Assembly: GCA_035236585.1 (NCBI GenBank)
Contig: CP141132.1
Location: 65,461,880 to 65,525,879, forward strand
Origin: Warburgia ugandensis
Lineage: Eukaryota; Streptophyta; Magnoliopsida; Canellales; Canellaceae
Direction: 5' to 3'
Length of the DNA: 64,000 bases
In this document: positions 12,323-24,088 of the stretch, one piece after another
How the letters are laid out: every line of letters starts with the position of its first letter
How positions within the stretch are numbered: the stretch's first letter is position 1
The notes under the pieces: model-generated
What the model was told of the DNA's origin: nothing
What the model saw: the letters and a program-made list of their open reading frames with translations, nothing else
The model's database searches: none
Program-made: the position numbers and the translations under genes

Positions 12323-12607
12323 TTACTCATTTCTGCGAGTGCGCTTCTTATTGAGACCTACGGTATCCGCAATCCCTGCATTGAATCACATCTTCCGGCA
12401 TCAATGTGTTCTCTGGCTCCGCAAATCTAAACTTCAAAGTATAGAGAAATAAAAGGAGAAACAAAACAAATTCATGAACAACAGCAACTAAACGCAGTGA
12501 CTAAAACAAATGAACTAAATAGGAAAATTAAATGTTAGAATTAAGTGCAGAAAATCTCAAAATCACCTCCAACAGATGTGGGTCACAGGTTCAGGTTGAG
12601 CATCCAT
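12323..12607 (-). pseudogene. RPB12: Broken copy of RNA polymerase subunit RPB12 (RPABC4), intron retained
   Basis: RPB12 is the small zinc-ribbon subunit shared by nuclear RNA polymerases (about 51 residues in plants). Exon 1 (12607-12567) encodes MDAQPEPVTHICW, close to the plant start MDPAPEPVTYVCGDCG. It ends at a GT donor. After a 140-bp intron ending TTTAG, exon 2 (12426-12323) encodes ENTLMPEDVIQCRDCGYR, matching the second half of the ribbon. A frameshift then gives a stop at 12350, while the next frame still reads KKRTRR, the family's basic tail. In the first half the second zinc Cys is lost (CWRF instead of CGDC) through small insertions that cancel out. The retained intron shows this is a DNA-level duplicate, not a processed copy. 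The last residues of the family (VVQYEAR) were not found. Confidence 0.75.
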
Positions 12608-14270
12608 CAACTGCAAACAACAAATTGAAATCACGGGAAAGACTAAAAACCCAAAAAAAGATTGAAATCGATGAATCTAGAACCCCAAAAAAGGAAAGAT
12701 TCCTAAGACCTCAAAAAAGAGAAACAAAGCAAAAGGAAAGCCGTGGAAAAGCTTAAAAGAATTGAAAATAAAACAAAATGAAGATTGGAAACAGATTGGA
12801 TGAAGAGGGGTTTCAGAACACAAGAGAATCAAATATTTGAGTTTAGATTTAGACCCTGTTTTGCGAAATATAAAACATGAACGCATGAAAGTCTCAGTGC
12901 AGTGATGAAAATAGGCACTGAAATCAAATAGCAAGAAATAACAAATACTAAAATGAAGAATACACGAAGAGGAAACAGAATTTGCAGGTTGCAGGCAGGA
13001 AGAGTATAAAATTGCTGGGTGGGGAATCCTAATCCTGTACTTGGAGAAGGGTTAGAGTGTTTGAGGTAGAGGGAAAAAGAAAGACAAGGCTTTGATTCTT
13101 AAGAAGCAAGACTTAGTGTAGACAGCCGTTTCGTTGACTCTTTCCATCCGGCTTGCTTGCAAGAAAATGGGGAGTCGAGGCTGCTCGAATTCGACTACTG
13201 TTTCTCACGATCAAATTTATTGTTTTGCATGTCTTTCGTCAGCAAAAATAGGTAACTCCGTATAAATCAGTACAAATCTAGCTACTTCTTTTGTATCTTT
13301 AGAAAATTAACAAAAATAGATGATCTTTGTTTTTTATCATAAAAATATGGGCTTAAAACATCTAATGAGTATAAATTTTAATCTCTATCCTATTTAGACC
13401 AGTCCAAATATGATTAATGGTTTAGATTTAAAGAACAAAGCTCCACCACCCTTGAACAAAAGGTGTAGACTTCTTTCTCTGAAAAGTATGTATGCCTACT
13501 AGGACTCTTTCTTTAGTAGATCAAAAGGCATTAAATTGGATTTGATCCTTTGCTTTTTTAATGTTTGTTTCTTTGTTTTTCTCCCTTGTTTTTAGACAAA
13601 AACATGCGTAGTGTTTGGGGTTTGATACTCCTCGTGCCATTGCACTAGAAGGCTTCGATGCTTGTTCCTTCGAAGTTTCTAACTCGATTGTTTCCAAGTA
13701 AAATTTTTAGAGGTCAGAGTCAAATTTAATTCACATGCCTTTTGACCTATATCCATAGATGAAAGCAATCAAATGAGCCAGTCCAATCATGCAAACATTT
13801 GGTCCATCAAAAATGGTCAATTGGGACACTCCTACGTGAACTATCTATATAGCGTTCTGGGACTTTGTGTTGTGTTTCCTTCTTTATCTTTAGATTACAA
13901 ATGGATCATAGGTACGAGGCATGGACTATTTACCTGCTGGTTCACATTGTTGATAGACTATAGCCTTATTACTCAAGCTATTATAGCCATCTTTACACTA
14001 ACCCTGATATGTATAACATTGCTTATGTCTCAACCCTAATTGACCTTGGGTCAAAGATTTTTGGTCCCCAAACCAATTTCGATAAAAAGATTTCTACCCA
14101 CCCCTTAGCCAATAGGGTTGTTTCAGGTCACATTCTTCGAAAAGCATGAGCCATATATGAAAATCTCTTTACTTATTGGTTTTTGGGAAAGGTTGCACAT
14201 AAAGCTTACCAAAAGAAAAGAAAATGATGCATGTCAAAGGTTTATAAATTTTCATCATTATTGAATGTCA
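12608..14270. other. No recognisable gene
   Basis: Upstream flank of the RPB12-like copy. It may include an old leader and promoter around 13000-13150, where base composition is higher in GC, but no TATA box or exon can be supported. The rest is AT-rich. Confidence 0.4.
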
Positions 14271-14272
14271 TG

Positions 14273-14340
14273 TAGGGATGGCAACTAGTTCGGTTAGGGA
14301 AATTTTAGCTGCCCCTACCCCTGCCCCTACCCTAATCGAC
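14273..14340 (+). mobile_element. hAT-like transposon terminus
   Basis: TAGGGATGGCAAC resembles hAT terminal repeats and is followed by C-rich subterminal repeats (CCCCTACCCCTGCCCCTACC). The matching opposite end was not found, so this is a terminus or solo fragment. Confidence 0.35.
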
Positions 14341-15229
14341 ATCAAGTCAAAGATTTTCTACCTAAGTCCTAGTCGACATTAGGTCATTAGAGGTTCACTA
14401 GTCTGCTTCCTTATTACACTTATTAAACTTTGGTCTTAAAATTAATAGAAACTCTCATATCTTTCCCCCTTCCCTCTTATTTCAATTGCATATATAGTTA
14501 CAAAGTTCGAAGGTCAAAAAAGTATTCAATAAAAAAAGCCAAAAAATTCAAAAAGTTTGGAGAAAAATATGGCAAATGGTTAGAAGTACAAGGAGCACTC
14601 AACTTGCATTGATCCATACATTCATCTCCTGAGAATTATTTAGGTAGTTTGTCTCAATTTATTATAAGAATAAGTGCATAAGAGGTGATTTTAGCCATTT
14701 GCATCAAGATTAAACTTCTTCTATCATTATAATAGATATCGATTCACTAACAACATGCTCAATTAAAAGGGTAATTTTGTCCCACTGGGGATCCTACAGT
14801 ATCCTTTGTGAACTTAACATCCACAAACCCAATTGCTAGAAAACTATGCTTGTATGAACAATCTCAATTGGAATACTTTAGCTACAATTTTGAAAAGAAG
14901 GATTTCTATTTGTGAATTCCAAGAAGTGAAAAAGAAAATAGAAAAGAAGAAAATAAATTTTTTTAGATGATTTTTGCCTTATACCATGTGGCTTAAAAGA
15001 TTGATTAGAAGTCCAAAAAGCTCACTTTTTGTTGACCTTGCTTATTAGACTAGAAGGAGATTAATTTTCATATTAAAAGAAATTTTGCATGGAAAGTGTC
15101 TCATACCTTGAAATTGAATCAAACCAAATTGAATCAAACATGCCTAATTTAACAATAAAAGCTCTAAACATAAATAAGTACTAGCTTCATCTTGTAAGTG
15201 AATGCAGCTATAGAGGTTTAAGATGTGCC
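14341..15229. other. No recognisable gene
   Basis: AT-rich non-coding sequence upstream (in plus-strand terms) of the CCoAOMT relic. Confidence 0.5.
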
Positions 15230-15719
15230 AAAAAGAAAAGCTTAGTAGAAGCAGCCACATATGGTAGCTCCATTACCAAGTGGAAGATGACATATCTCAA
15301 TGTGAGTATCTACCAAGAAGGATTTATTAACCTCCCTCATGTGAAACTTGAAGGGCTTTTGCTTCTTTGGAACTAAGATTCAGGCATGGGTGTCCAATGT
15401 GTGTTCTAATAGAGAATGAGGCCATTGATTGTCACCAGTTTTATGAATTTCTCATTATAAGTCAAATAGTTTTCCTTGTTTGCATTCATTTATACATAGT
15501 CGAAAGAGCTTTCATTCTTCATCTGCAATCAAAACCAAAACCAATAAAAACCAAATCATGAGGAGAAATTACGTTAAAGAACATAGATAAGAAAGGTAAG
15601 AGAGGTTAACTTACATCAGCCAATAATTCAAAAGGGTCAATTTTGTGATCAACACAAGCCTTTTTAATTATTAGTAACCCAAGCTCATAGCTCTTATGAT
15701 TTATAGCTATGGTTATGAC
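15230..15719 (-). pseudogene. CCoAOMT relic, exons 4 and 5 (3' part of a split gene)
   Basis: Exon 4 (15719-15615) and exon 5 (15522 to about 15240) align base by base with exons 4 and 5 of the intact O-methyltransferase at 41492-42850 on the same strand. Splice signals are still visible (TGTAG acceptor and GTAAG donor on exon 4, TTGCAG acceptor on exon 5). Exon 4 has lost 27 bases. Exon 5 is riddled with substitutions that destroy the VDADKDNY metal-binding text. Exons 1-3 of the same gene lie 20.8 kb away at 36580-37075, because a copia element and its nested passengers occupy intron 3. Confidence 0.85.
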
Positions 15720-15786
15720 CTACATTGTGTTGTTGGATTATAAACAATCTATATGGTTAATATAGGTAACATAGATGGTGAAAAAT

Positions 15787-15938
15787 CTTGATAAGGGTGA
15801 AGATGTTCTCATTTCTTATCAATGAATTGGAGGAATTATAACATAAGTATCATAGGTGGTGAAAAACCTTGATAAGTATATATTATTAATTTCTCTGATT
15901 GATTGATAAGAAATGAGAACATCTTCGCCCTTATCAAT
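15787..15938. repeat. Inverted repeat, 36-bp arms, inside the 3' LTR
   Basis: The left arm begins TTGATAAGGGTGAAGATG (about 15788) and the right arm ends CATCTTCGCCCTTATCAA (about 15938). The arms match with one mismatch across about 36 bp and a 78-bp spacer. Each arm is itself bounded by TTGATAAG and CTTATCAA. The copia 5' LTR at 36291 has only one such segment. Confidence 0.85.
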
Positions 15939-15947
15939 TACAATTAA

Positions 15948-15948
<1 letters not shown>

Positions 15949-16025
<77 letters not shown>
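15949..16025. repeat. (AC)n microsatellite, about 38 units
   Basis: Pure AC run inside the 3' LTR. The partner LTR has only a short ACACAAACACACA at the same place, so the run expanded within this copy. Confidence 0.98.
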
Positions 16026-16026
<1 letters not shown>

Positions 16027-16178
16027 GGAAACATATATAAAAATGGGTGCATTTAACACATACAACTATAAAACTATGACATCACATGCATCATATCCTA
16101 ACATATAACATTACATGCTCTACTCTCAACATGCATCCAAATCCTGACAGCATCACACTTTCCAATATCTTTCTAACA

Positions 16179-16489
16179 CTTCCCATCAAGGTGGAGAGTG
16201 AAGGTCATGAACTCCCCACTTGCACATCAAATAATGGAGTTGATCCTTGTTCAAAAGTTTAGTGAGAACATCAACAATCTGATGTCTAGATGGGATAGGA
16301 AATAGATAAAACTCCACTTTGGATCTTCTCAACAATAAAATGAGAATCAAGCTTTACATGTTTTGTTCTTTCTTGAAATATTGGGTTTGCATTTATGTGA
16401 AGTGTTTCATGGCTGTTATGAAATAATAGGACATGTTTAGGGTATTCTACCTTAGGTGTTTAAGAAAATATGTTAACCAAGTGACTTCA
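16179..16489 (-). mobile_element. copia RNase H, C-terminal end
   Basis: Minus-strand reading gives the end of copia pol with breaks: EVTWLTYFLKHL near 16485-16450, then NPIFQERTKHVKLDSHFIVE near 16385-16330, then the terminal piece before the polypurine tract. These match the RNase H tail seen in plant copia elements. The domain stops abruptly at 16490, where another LTR begins. The missing upstream part resumes at about 32.9 kb. Confidence 0.8.
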
Positions 16490-18090
16490 TGTGACGACCA
16501 AGGTTTTCATATGCATTTTTACCTGCAAAACTAATTCCTAATGCGGGATCAAATCTCTATTTGAAAACAATTTTATAAATCAATGTAGCAGAAGAATTAT
16601 TTTTCTTTTAAAGTCATTTTAAAAAACCCTAAGTGTCATTTGCCTTTAATAAAGTAAAATAGCTATAATTTTTTTATTAAAATAGAAATACATGCATCCC
16701 AGATCTAGCTAGTCACAGCTCACAGTCCAACTGGAGTAATTACATATATATGTCCAGAAAAGATAAGTCATATACATACATTATTTATACAGTCTGTTGA
16801 ACCTTTGTCTTCATCCAAAATTTGTAACCACTTTGAATTGCTCTTCCTCAAGTCAAATTCTTCATGGTCTTGAGATATTGTAAACAAAGTTACAATATCT
16901 TAGCAAGCTTAAACTTGTGTAGGTAGTTTAACAAATGTTATACCAATTCTTGAAATCCAATTTTAAACAATATTTTAAATAATTTTTCATGCAGTTCTAA
17001 AGAATACAATGTTCAATTCAAAGACAAGATATAATTTGAAATCATATATTAAATTAGGATTGCAATTCCATGCTAAAATATTTCAGAAAATATCAACATA
17101 AAACATGCACAATTTTGAATGTATGTTTTTCAAACCATCAAATCCACATGGTAATCTCATATAAATTGTATATAATAAATCACAAAATCCCATATGTGCA
17201 TAACTTTTAAATTTTGTAAAAAATCCACAATCTAACTCGATAAATAAATTGGCATAAGATCTTAAAAATATTAAAGTAGTAATCGATTAAACCACGAACG
17301 TTGACAATCTCAAACCTATAATATCATCATGTGCACATACGCACCCCGGTGAACATATGAGCCCGTTGGTTATGAGTATTCATCTAAAGACCGTCAACAT
17401 TTTGATCATATACAGTATCATAAAATAGAAATCTCATGGGTCATTATATCACAACCAGCTCACTAAAATCATTTCTTTGGTATCTAAAGACTAGCCATCG
17501 CAACCTTCACGGTGACTATAGATACGCCTCAAAAAGGGTGTTGTCAACACTTCCAGTGATCATTTTCCTATCACAACACTTAAGAAGAATAGGTGCCTCT
17601 TTGGGCATGGATGCCTTCTATCTTTGGTGGTTAAAGGTCAGGAGGCCAAACCTGTATAACTTCTTAGCATAGTGTCCACATGAGATTGTTGTATTTTACA
17701 AATCATTCCTTTCTCATGAGTTACAAATAGGATGCACAATTGTATGTAACATAATGAACAACACTATCCATCTTTCAAGATTAAAAGTATGCATTATGAG
17801 ATTAAAACCATGCATCAACTTTCATGCCTCATTTACAAGTAAATGCATAATTTAAAAAAGAAAGAAAGAAATATAACATGGCAATATATCAATTTTATGA
17901 GGTCATGTAATTCAAATTGAATGCATAATAATCAAATAATCAGTTTGGTTCAATTATTTAAAAATCAATTATTTTAATAAGACTACTGAAATGCTCAAAA
18001 TCCAAAAGGCAAATAGATGTTAAAACTACCTACCTCTTACGGTGATTTCCACAAACTTCTCAAGCTTTTCCCTTGGCCCTTACCATGATC
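16490..18090. mobile_element. LTR-type sequence (probably gypsy class), starting TGTGACGACC
   Basis: Starts exactly where copia RNase H is cut (after GACTTCA). TGTGACGACC resembles the ends of the solo LTR at 51474-54132 (TGTAATGACC) and of the block at 28609 (TGTGACACCC). No protein coding is visible. Long non-coding LTRs of this kind belong to gypsy-type elements. The other terminus and the expected CTTCA duplication were not located, so the extent is approximate. Confidence 0.45.
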
Positions 18091-19500
18091 TAATGATAAG
18101 TAAAGCCAATTGTGCGTTGATCTCTATAGTGCATAAATTTTTTATTTTTAATATACTTACACACACTTAGATATTTAACTTTAATTATGATTTAACGGTC
18201 CAGATCATTGAACTATTAAATTTTATTATATTTTCCTAAATACATCTTTAGATCTCACTATCTTAGTCATCCTAAGCTTATATTAAAGGTCTGGGGGTTG
18301 GATTAGTTTAGAAAACTATATTCTAATGTGCATCAAGTAGATCTACCAAAAATAGATCAAAATCAAAGGTGGGTTTTTTTAGGTCCTACCTTGTTGGTGT
18401 AATTCCTTGCTTAAATTGTCATAAGTGATGATAGATTGTAGATGGATTGCAGCGCTAAAGTTTAATCTTGGTCATGCATCCTTGCCTTCTACAGATCTCC
18501 AACTAGACTCAACCAATCGTTGAATAATTGGAGGGGTTATATGGATGATTTAGATCAAATATTTTGAGCAACCAATCATGGAAATGGGGTGCCTGATCTC
18601 ATAATTTAAGCATATAACCACTAACCAACAGTTAGATCATGAAAAATGATCATATATTTTGATTCTAGGGTTTTTGGTGATGGATCTATCATTAGATTAT
18701 GGCGATGACTTAGATTGATCATAAATTCAGGTGTTTGATTACTAATCTACTGTTAGATCAATGTGTGAGGTCAGATCAAGTACAAATTAGATGGTTTGGT
18801 GTTAAATCTATGGCGACATTTGATTAGCATCTCAAATTGATTATAGATCTAGGTGCTAAGCAGCTGAGCAAAGGTTAGAGAGTCTTAAAGGGACATATCG
18901 GTGGCAGATCTAGCAACTAATGCCAAAATGATTGGATCATGATAAAAAAATTAAGTTAGACATAGATCTTATTTCAGGTGTATGATTAATGATTGAATCA
19001 TGTGGGAGTTTGCGGATTTGATCATGGATCTAAAAATTTGTGATAAATCAAGGGCTAGATGGTGATGGACAATCGAATCAATCCTTCTAGGTCAGATTGT
19101 TGATTAGTGTGCTTCCAAGCTAGATATAATTAAGATCAAATATTTAATGGTTAAATTTCCATTACTTACCTTCAAATCATCATGATCTTGCAAATGAAAA
19201 GTCAGATCTTATAGATCACACGTTGTGGATCTCATATCATTACTGCATCCAATTTGGATGGTCAGATGATCCTTGATCAAGGATCTGACCTTTCCATTGT
19301 GAAGATTTGGCTGAAAAACCCTAGAATTGTGTTTTTCAGCTTAAAATTCAATGTTGTTAATGATGACGGGCCGTTGTCGAAGAAGGTGACCATGCAGTCA
19401 TCACATGTGATTTTTTTTACATCAGATTAAAATTTTTCATAAAGAGTTTGAAGGTCGGGCACTCATCTATATTTTCATTAAGTTTGAACTGTTTGATGGT
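18091..19500. repeat. GATC-rich degenerate repeats, non-coding
   Basis: From about 18440 to 19280, phrases such as TTAGATCATG, GATCATAGATCTAGGTG and TGATTACTAATC recur in altered form roughly every 100-130 bp. It looks like a decayed internal repeat of an LTR or large non-autonomous element. No gene. Confidence 0.45.
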
Positions 19501-19526
19501 CGTTTGATGTAAAAAAAAGAAGAAGA

Positions 19527-19530
<4 letters not shown>

Positions 19531-19599
<69 letters not shown>
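19531..19599. repeat. (GA)n microsatellite
   Basis: About 34 uninterrupted GA units preceded by GAA triplets. Confidence 0.98.
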
Positions 19600-19601
<2 letters not shown>

Positions 19602-19882
19602 GATTTTCTAGTTGAACTATTGTTGCAAATCCCAGTGTCATTGAAGTTGGAATCTCCATCCGATCGGAGGTGAAATCTACTCCAATTAAGTAATGTTTAA
19701 CTGGATTTTGATCCTGTCTTTATGAGGAATCCAATGGTGATGTCAAATATCTGATCCACTAGCATTTGGTCATCATGCATTGAAAATCAACGATAACCAA
19801 AGGTTACCATGGCCAACAATAGTGGCGCATGGGAGAGGGGAGTGCAGGAGGAGAAGAGAAAAAGAAGAAAAGGAAGGAAAAG

Positions 19883-19884
<2 letters not shown>

Positions 19885-19963
<79 letters not shown>
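19885..19963. repeat. (GA)n microsatellite
   Basis: About 39 GA units preceded by an impure purine tract (AAGAAGAAAAGGAAGG). Confidence 0.98.
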
Positions 19964-19966
<3 letters not shown>

Positions 19967-20102
19967 GACAACTACCAGTAGAGTGAAGTAGCCAGTTATT
20001 GATATGCTAGATTTAGGACAACTAGGAGCTAGTGTGCTTGGTGAGTGAAGAATAATCAATTAATGATTGAGTCTCTATTGCATCATTAAGTACTTGTTAT
20101 TT

Positions 20103-20936
20103 TCTACAAGTGCATGGGCTATTATAGTATAGGTTGTGCAAGTACGAGTCGATCTCACAGGGACTCGACTTGATAAGTGATAGTTTAAATAAAATTTAAA
20201 CTACTAAGATTAATTTAAAAATAAATAAATTAATTAACAATTCATAAAAAATCAAGTTTATTAATTGATTGAAAAGTAGACACTTATGAATATAAATGAA
20301 AAGGAATTAAACAAAATAACAAATAAATTCAACATTCCTAGCTTGATTGTAGCAAAATTCTCTAGATTTGATCAATTTCAAGTCGATTAACCCTCACCAA
20401 TCAGTCATAGAAGTCCTTGGTGACTGATTCAATGATCAAATTATGAAAATTTCTCAAAATTTTAATGCTCTGGACCACTAGATGAACTTGAAATTTGGAC
20501 TAGGTTGATTGTTTGAATTCTAGATGTAAGATAAGAACACATGGATCAACTAAGAATTGTACTTAGATTAAGACCTATAATTTGATTTGAAATCTAAAAA
20601 GAAAATAAATAAGAATTAAGAGGAACCTTTTAATTAAAACTGAATAATTCGTTTAGGACTTAATTAAATAGAAATAGCAAAGTCCAAGGACTTTGTGAGA
20701 AAAGGACAAACAAGAAAAAAGACGAAACATGGACACAACTGAAATTAAAACAGGGAGGTAAAGGGCAAAATTGGAATTTGTCCTAAAAGTTCCTATTTTT
20801 ACCCTTGATTAAAGAGGAAGACGACGCATGAAAAAAATGAAGGGAGAGAGGGGTGATTTGGGAGAAACCCGAAATGGGATTTCCTTAAATAATGGAAATT
20901 TGGGAAATTATCATGGTGGATTAAGAAGATGAAAAC

Positions 20937-20940
<4 letters not shown>
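20103..20940 (+). mobile_element. Non-coding LTR-type element, same family as 38810-40898
   Basis: The start at about 20103-20172 (TGTTATTTTCTACAAGTGCA, then GGTTGTGCAAGTACGAGTCG and ACAGGGACTCGACTTGA) matches the reverse complement of 40891-40822. Internal text (GGCAAAATTGGAATTTG near 20766) also resembles the second copy read on its minus strand near 40190-40140. No coding capacity is seen. This end runs into the GA tract at 20941. Its 3' end is not defined. Confidence 0.55.

Positions 20941-21024
<84 letters not shown>
20941..21024. repeat. (GA)n microsatellite, left half of an interrupted tract
   Basis: About 42 GA units ending directly at the TGTTAGAA terminus of the LTR element. The tract resumes at 23351 on the other side. 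Confidence 0.95.
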
Positions 21025-21026
<2 letters not shown>

Positions 21027-23346
21027 TTAGAATCTGATGTAATCACATGATTATAGCTGAGAATATCGGCAGTAATCTCCTTAAAAATAAACAAAAGAGC
21101 ATAATCTCAAATCAAAGAAGACTTTCTTAGTAGACGGAAGTCGATCCAAGATCGTCAAAATCTTCTCCAATGAACCAAACTTGATTGCAATTTGACTAAT
21201 AACAAATTTGTCATAATGGGCATCATATCCTAGTGCACTAATGGCAAAATTGTGAGACGATTGAAGCAATTCAAGGAAGTTCAAATGATCAATGAAAATT
21301 GAAAGCCAAATCCGTCCAAAGATGTCGGATTGAAGGCATATCAAATGAGATTATCTCTTGATAAGGAAATCAGATGACACAGCTCCCATATGAGTTGCGA
21401 AACATCCACATCAGTAATTTGTCCGACAAAGCGTTTAAGAGTGTTGGGAGCGCATCAATCTTCAGATAAAACAACATGGATAGATCATCATTTGAAGACG
21501 AAATAATTGATTGGGGGCAAGGTAGATCGCAGAAAATCTGTGGTGGTGCAACTATTCACTAGACTCGCACTATAGCTACTCAGACTATTACGACTCGGTA
21601 TTGATGCAAATAGTATTAGTGAAAGACTATTCACTAACATACTGTTCACTGAGACAACTTTTTGGTGATTTTTTTTAATAAAAAAACATGAAGATAAGGG
21701 AGAATTACTGGATTGTGGACGACGATTGTTCAAGAAGCAAGAAGATGATATTCCAATATGTAGTAGATGAGAATGGCAACGATAAATCCAAAGAAAAATG
21801 ACGAAGTCTCCGTGAATTGAAGAACAACCTCCATGATCAATGAGCAAAAGATAAAGTTAGAAGCACCAACAATGGATGCTTTACTACCATGAGAAAGGTA
21901 ATGAAAGTAAAAGCTGTAATACCAATAGCAATTTGGCATCTCAGAGGAAATGCATAGAGAAAATGTGTGAAAGGTACACTGTTTTAGGCCGAGAATTGGA
22001 GAGCTCTCAGGTGAAAGCCTATAGATTACGAAGAAGGATGATGTGTTCTCTACATCTAATAAGGATGTGGCAACACTTTCCTTGATTTAATGAAGAGGAT
22101 GCTCGTAGAATGTGGTCTTAACTGCAGTTGCTCTGGTAAAAGAACCGATTACCCGATAATCGGCTATAGAAAGTGGCGATTGCTCAAGGTTGATGGTAAA
22201 TGGAAATCCAAGTTGAACTTCAGTTTCTTTTGAGACCACGGGGATGAAGATCCGAAATAGAGGACCTTCGAGGAAGCAGAGACAAATCTGTTGCTAGAAT
22301 TTAATATTTTTGATCTGTTGATAGCCTCCTTTGGTCAAATTGTTGACACCACCTCAAACGATCATACAAGTCTTTTTCACCTTTCTCTTTTCACCCTTCA
22401 TAATCATTGCATTCCTTTGATGATTATGTTTCCTTTTTCACCATTCTCTCTTCATTAACGCAGTGATGTCAAGCCAATGCATTTTCTTACAAGCAAGTTG
22501 TTCACCAGGGCAACATTGAGCTCTGAATTGGGTCTTTCCCTAGCCACAAGAATGATTCCACTTCTACAATTGATCACCAGATAGAAACAAGCGAAGGTAG
22601 TTTTGCTCTAGATTAGGTAGCCTATGTTCCTCCAGATTGCCCACAAAGTTCTTGAGAAAGGCAGCAGCAGCCATCAAGGACAAACACAACATGTATCTCT
22701 TTAGAATCGAAAATAGAAAGGAGTCAAGGAAAGTGTAGAGAAAGAGTCCCTCGCTCTTATCATAATCAGTCATGACGAGCGTATCTACGTCAAGCTTCAT
22801 GTTGACCGATAACTAAAAGCAAAAGCAGCGGTTGATACAAAATGGCTTAACGACATAGATTCCTTTGGCTAGAGGCTGTTGTGCAGCAATCATCAGACTG
22901 GATATGCAATGTTTGAGGCAGTCTTCTCACACAGCAAATGAAGGTTAGAGGAGACTGGAGGGAATGATTGAATTGTACACCTTTGGAGTTGCAGAGAAAA
23001 ACCGAGTAAAAGAAGATGAAGAAGAGGAAGACAATTAAGGAGAAGAAAGTGGTGAACAAGGAGAAGAAGCAAAAACATCTCAAATTTGATTGGGAATGAC
23101 GGGGGGAGACAGATCTGTTTCGAAGATTGATAGATCTTCACCCCGGCTCTGATACCATGTTAGAAGCTACATTGTAACTGTATTCATTGATTAGAAGAGG
23201 ATTACAAGTACACACACACACACACATATGTACAATAAGTTGACTAACCACTGAATTATACTGTGATCACAGCAGTGAATGGCTGCTGTAATCACATGAT
23301 TACAGTAGGGAATATTTGCAGTAATCAATGGATTACATCATATTCT

Positions 23347-23350
<4 letters not shown>
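21025..23350 (-). mobile_element. Copia-type LTR element inserted in a GA microsatellite, 2326 bp, non-autonomous
   Basis: Starts TGTTAGAATCTG and ends ATTCTAACA, with GA repeats on both sides. The right LTR (23158-23350, 193 bp) is followed on the minus strand by a perfect tRNA-Met-type primer binding site, TGGTATCAGAGCC (23157-23145). The left LTR is reduced: about 49 bp from 21025 match two separate parts of the right LTR in the same orientation. The roughly 2.1-kb interior has open frames but no gag, protease, integrase or reverse transcriptase motif that I recognise. It looks like a non-autonomous or heavily decayed member of the copia class. The target-site duplication cannot be seen because it would be GAGAG or AGAGA within the repeat. 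Confidence 0.75.
23145..23157 (-). promoter_or_regulatory. Primer binding site (initiator tRNA-Met type)
   Basis: TGGTATCAGAGCC on the minus strand, directly adjoining the LTR end. This is the standard copia primer site and fixes the element's orientation. Confidence 0.85.

Positions 23351-23440
<90 letters not shown>
23351..23440. repeat. (GA)n microsatellite, right half of the interrupted tract
   Basis: About 45 AG units beginning immediately after the LTR terminus TTCTAACA. Confidence 0.95.
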
Positions 23441-23441
<1 letters not shown>

Positions 23442-24088
23442 AGGAAATGATGTAAAATAGGGAACGATGATGAAAGGCTACGAATGAGGGATTGAGAACA
23501 ATGAATGGTTGGGAACCACATGAAATTAGGAGTGAACAAGGGAGAGATAGATAGGGAATGGTGAAAAGAGATGGAGCGATTGACGGCTAAGGATCTTCGT
23601 CAGAGCTCCTTGTTACAGTCCTATGGTAGAGAGATTTGCTTTAGTCACCTCTTTATAGTGAAGAAGTCCCACCAGTGGAGCTCTACTAGCTCCCCTCCTT
23701 ACAGAACTATACTGGTCTCTCTTTCTTTCTTTTTTAAAGCCTACTTTATAATCCCAATATTAACGATGCACCCTTGTCTTTTCTATCTTCACCTTCTCAG
23801 ATTCTACGATGATGCATCTTCCACTACTTAGTCTTAGGGTGTAATACCCCAGGGTTCCAATAGTCACAATATTGTCCACTTTGGGGTGCCCATACACCTC
23901 TCACGGTTTTGCTCTTCCCTAGTTTCCTAGAAAAAACGTGATGTGACTATTACAGTTCCTCGAACTCTTATAAATAGCCCAGTTTCCTCTCTTCAGGCAA
24001 TGTGGGACTAACTCTCTGTCCTTCACCCTAGCCTAGAAGCCTGCCAGCCTTCTCTTGGCCTGCCCTCATCAGCCCAGTGCTTCACATA
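23441..24088. other. No gene; repeat-like segment at 23835-24010
   Basis: The stretch containing GGGTGTAATACCCCAGGG and later CTTATAAATAGCCC then CAATGTGGGACTAAC has the look of a retroelement LTR or promoter repeat (TATAAATA near 23970), but no ends were identified. Confidence 0.35.

Larger units (their letters stand above)
15779..16178 (-). mobile_element. 3' LTR of the split copia element
   Basis: In minus-strand terms it starts TGTTAGAAAGATATTGG right after the polypurine-like GATGGGAAG and ends at 15779. It matches the 5' LTR at 36291-36543 over most of its length (shared text: ATTTAACACATACAACTATA near 16050, versus CTTTAACACATACAACTATA near 36390). At 400 bp it is longer than the 253-bp partner, because it has gained an (AC)n run and an inverted copy of one of its own segments. 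Confidence 0.8.

Noticed and set aside
15819-16052. Cys-Val repeat protein on the minus strand
   Set aside because: Translation of the (AC)n microsatellite inside a copia LTR.
19417-20059. Open frames made of LSLSLS or REREREs in GA/CT tracts (also 7464-8127, 23263-23539, 39375-40152, 49502-49756)
   Set aside because: They exist only because dinucleotide runs contain no stop codons; flanking residues have no family similarity.
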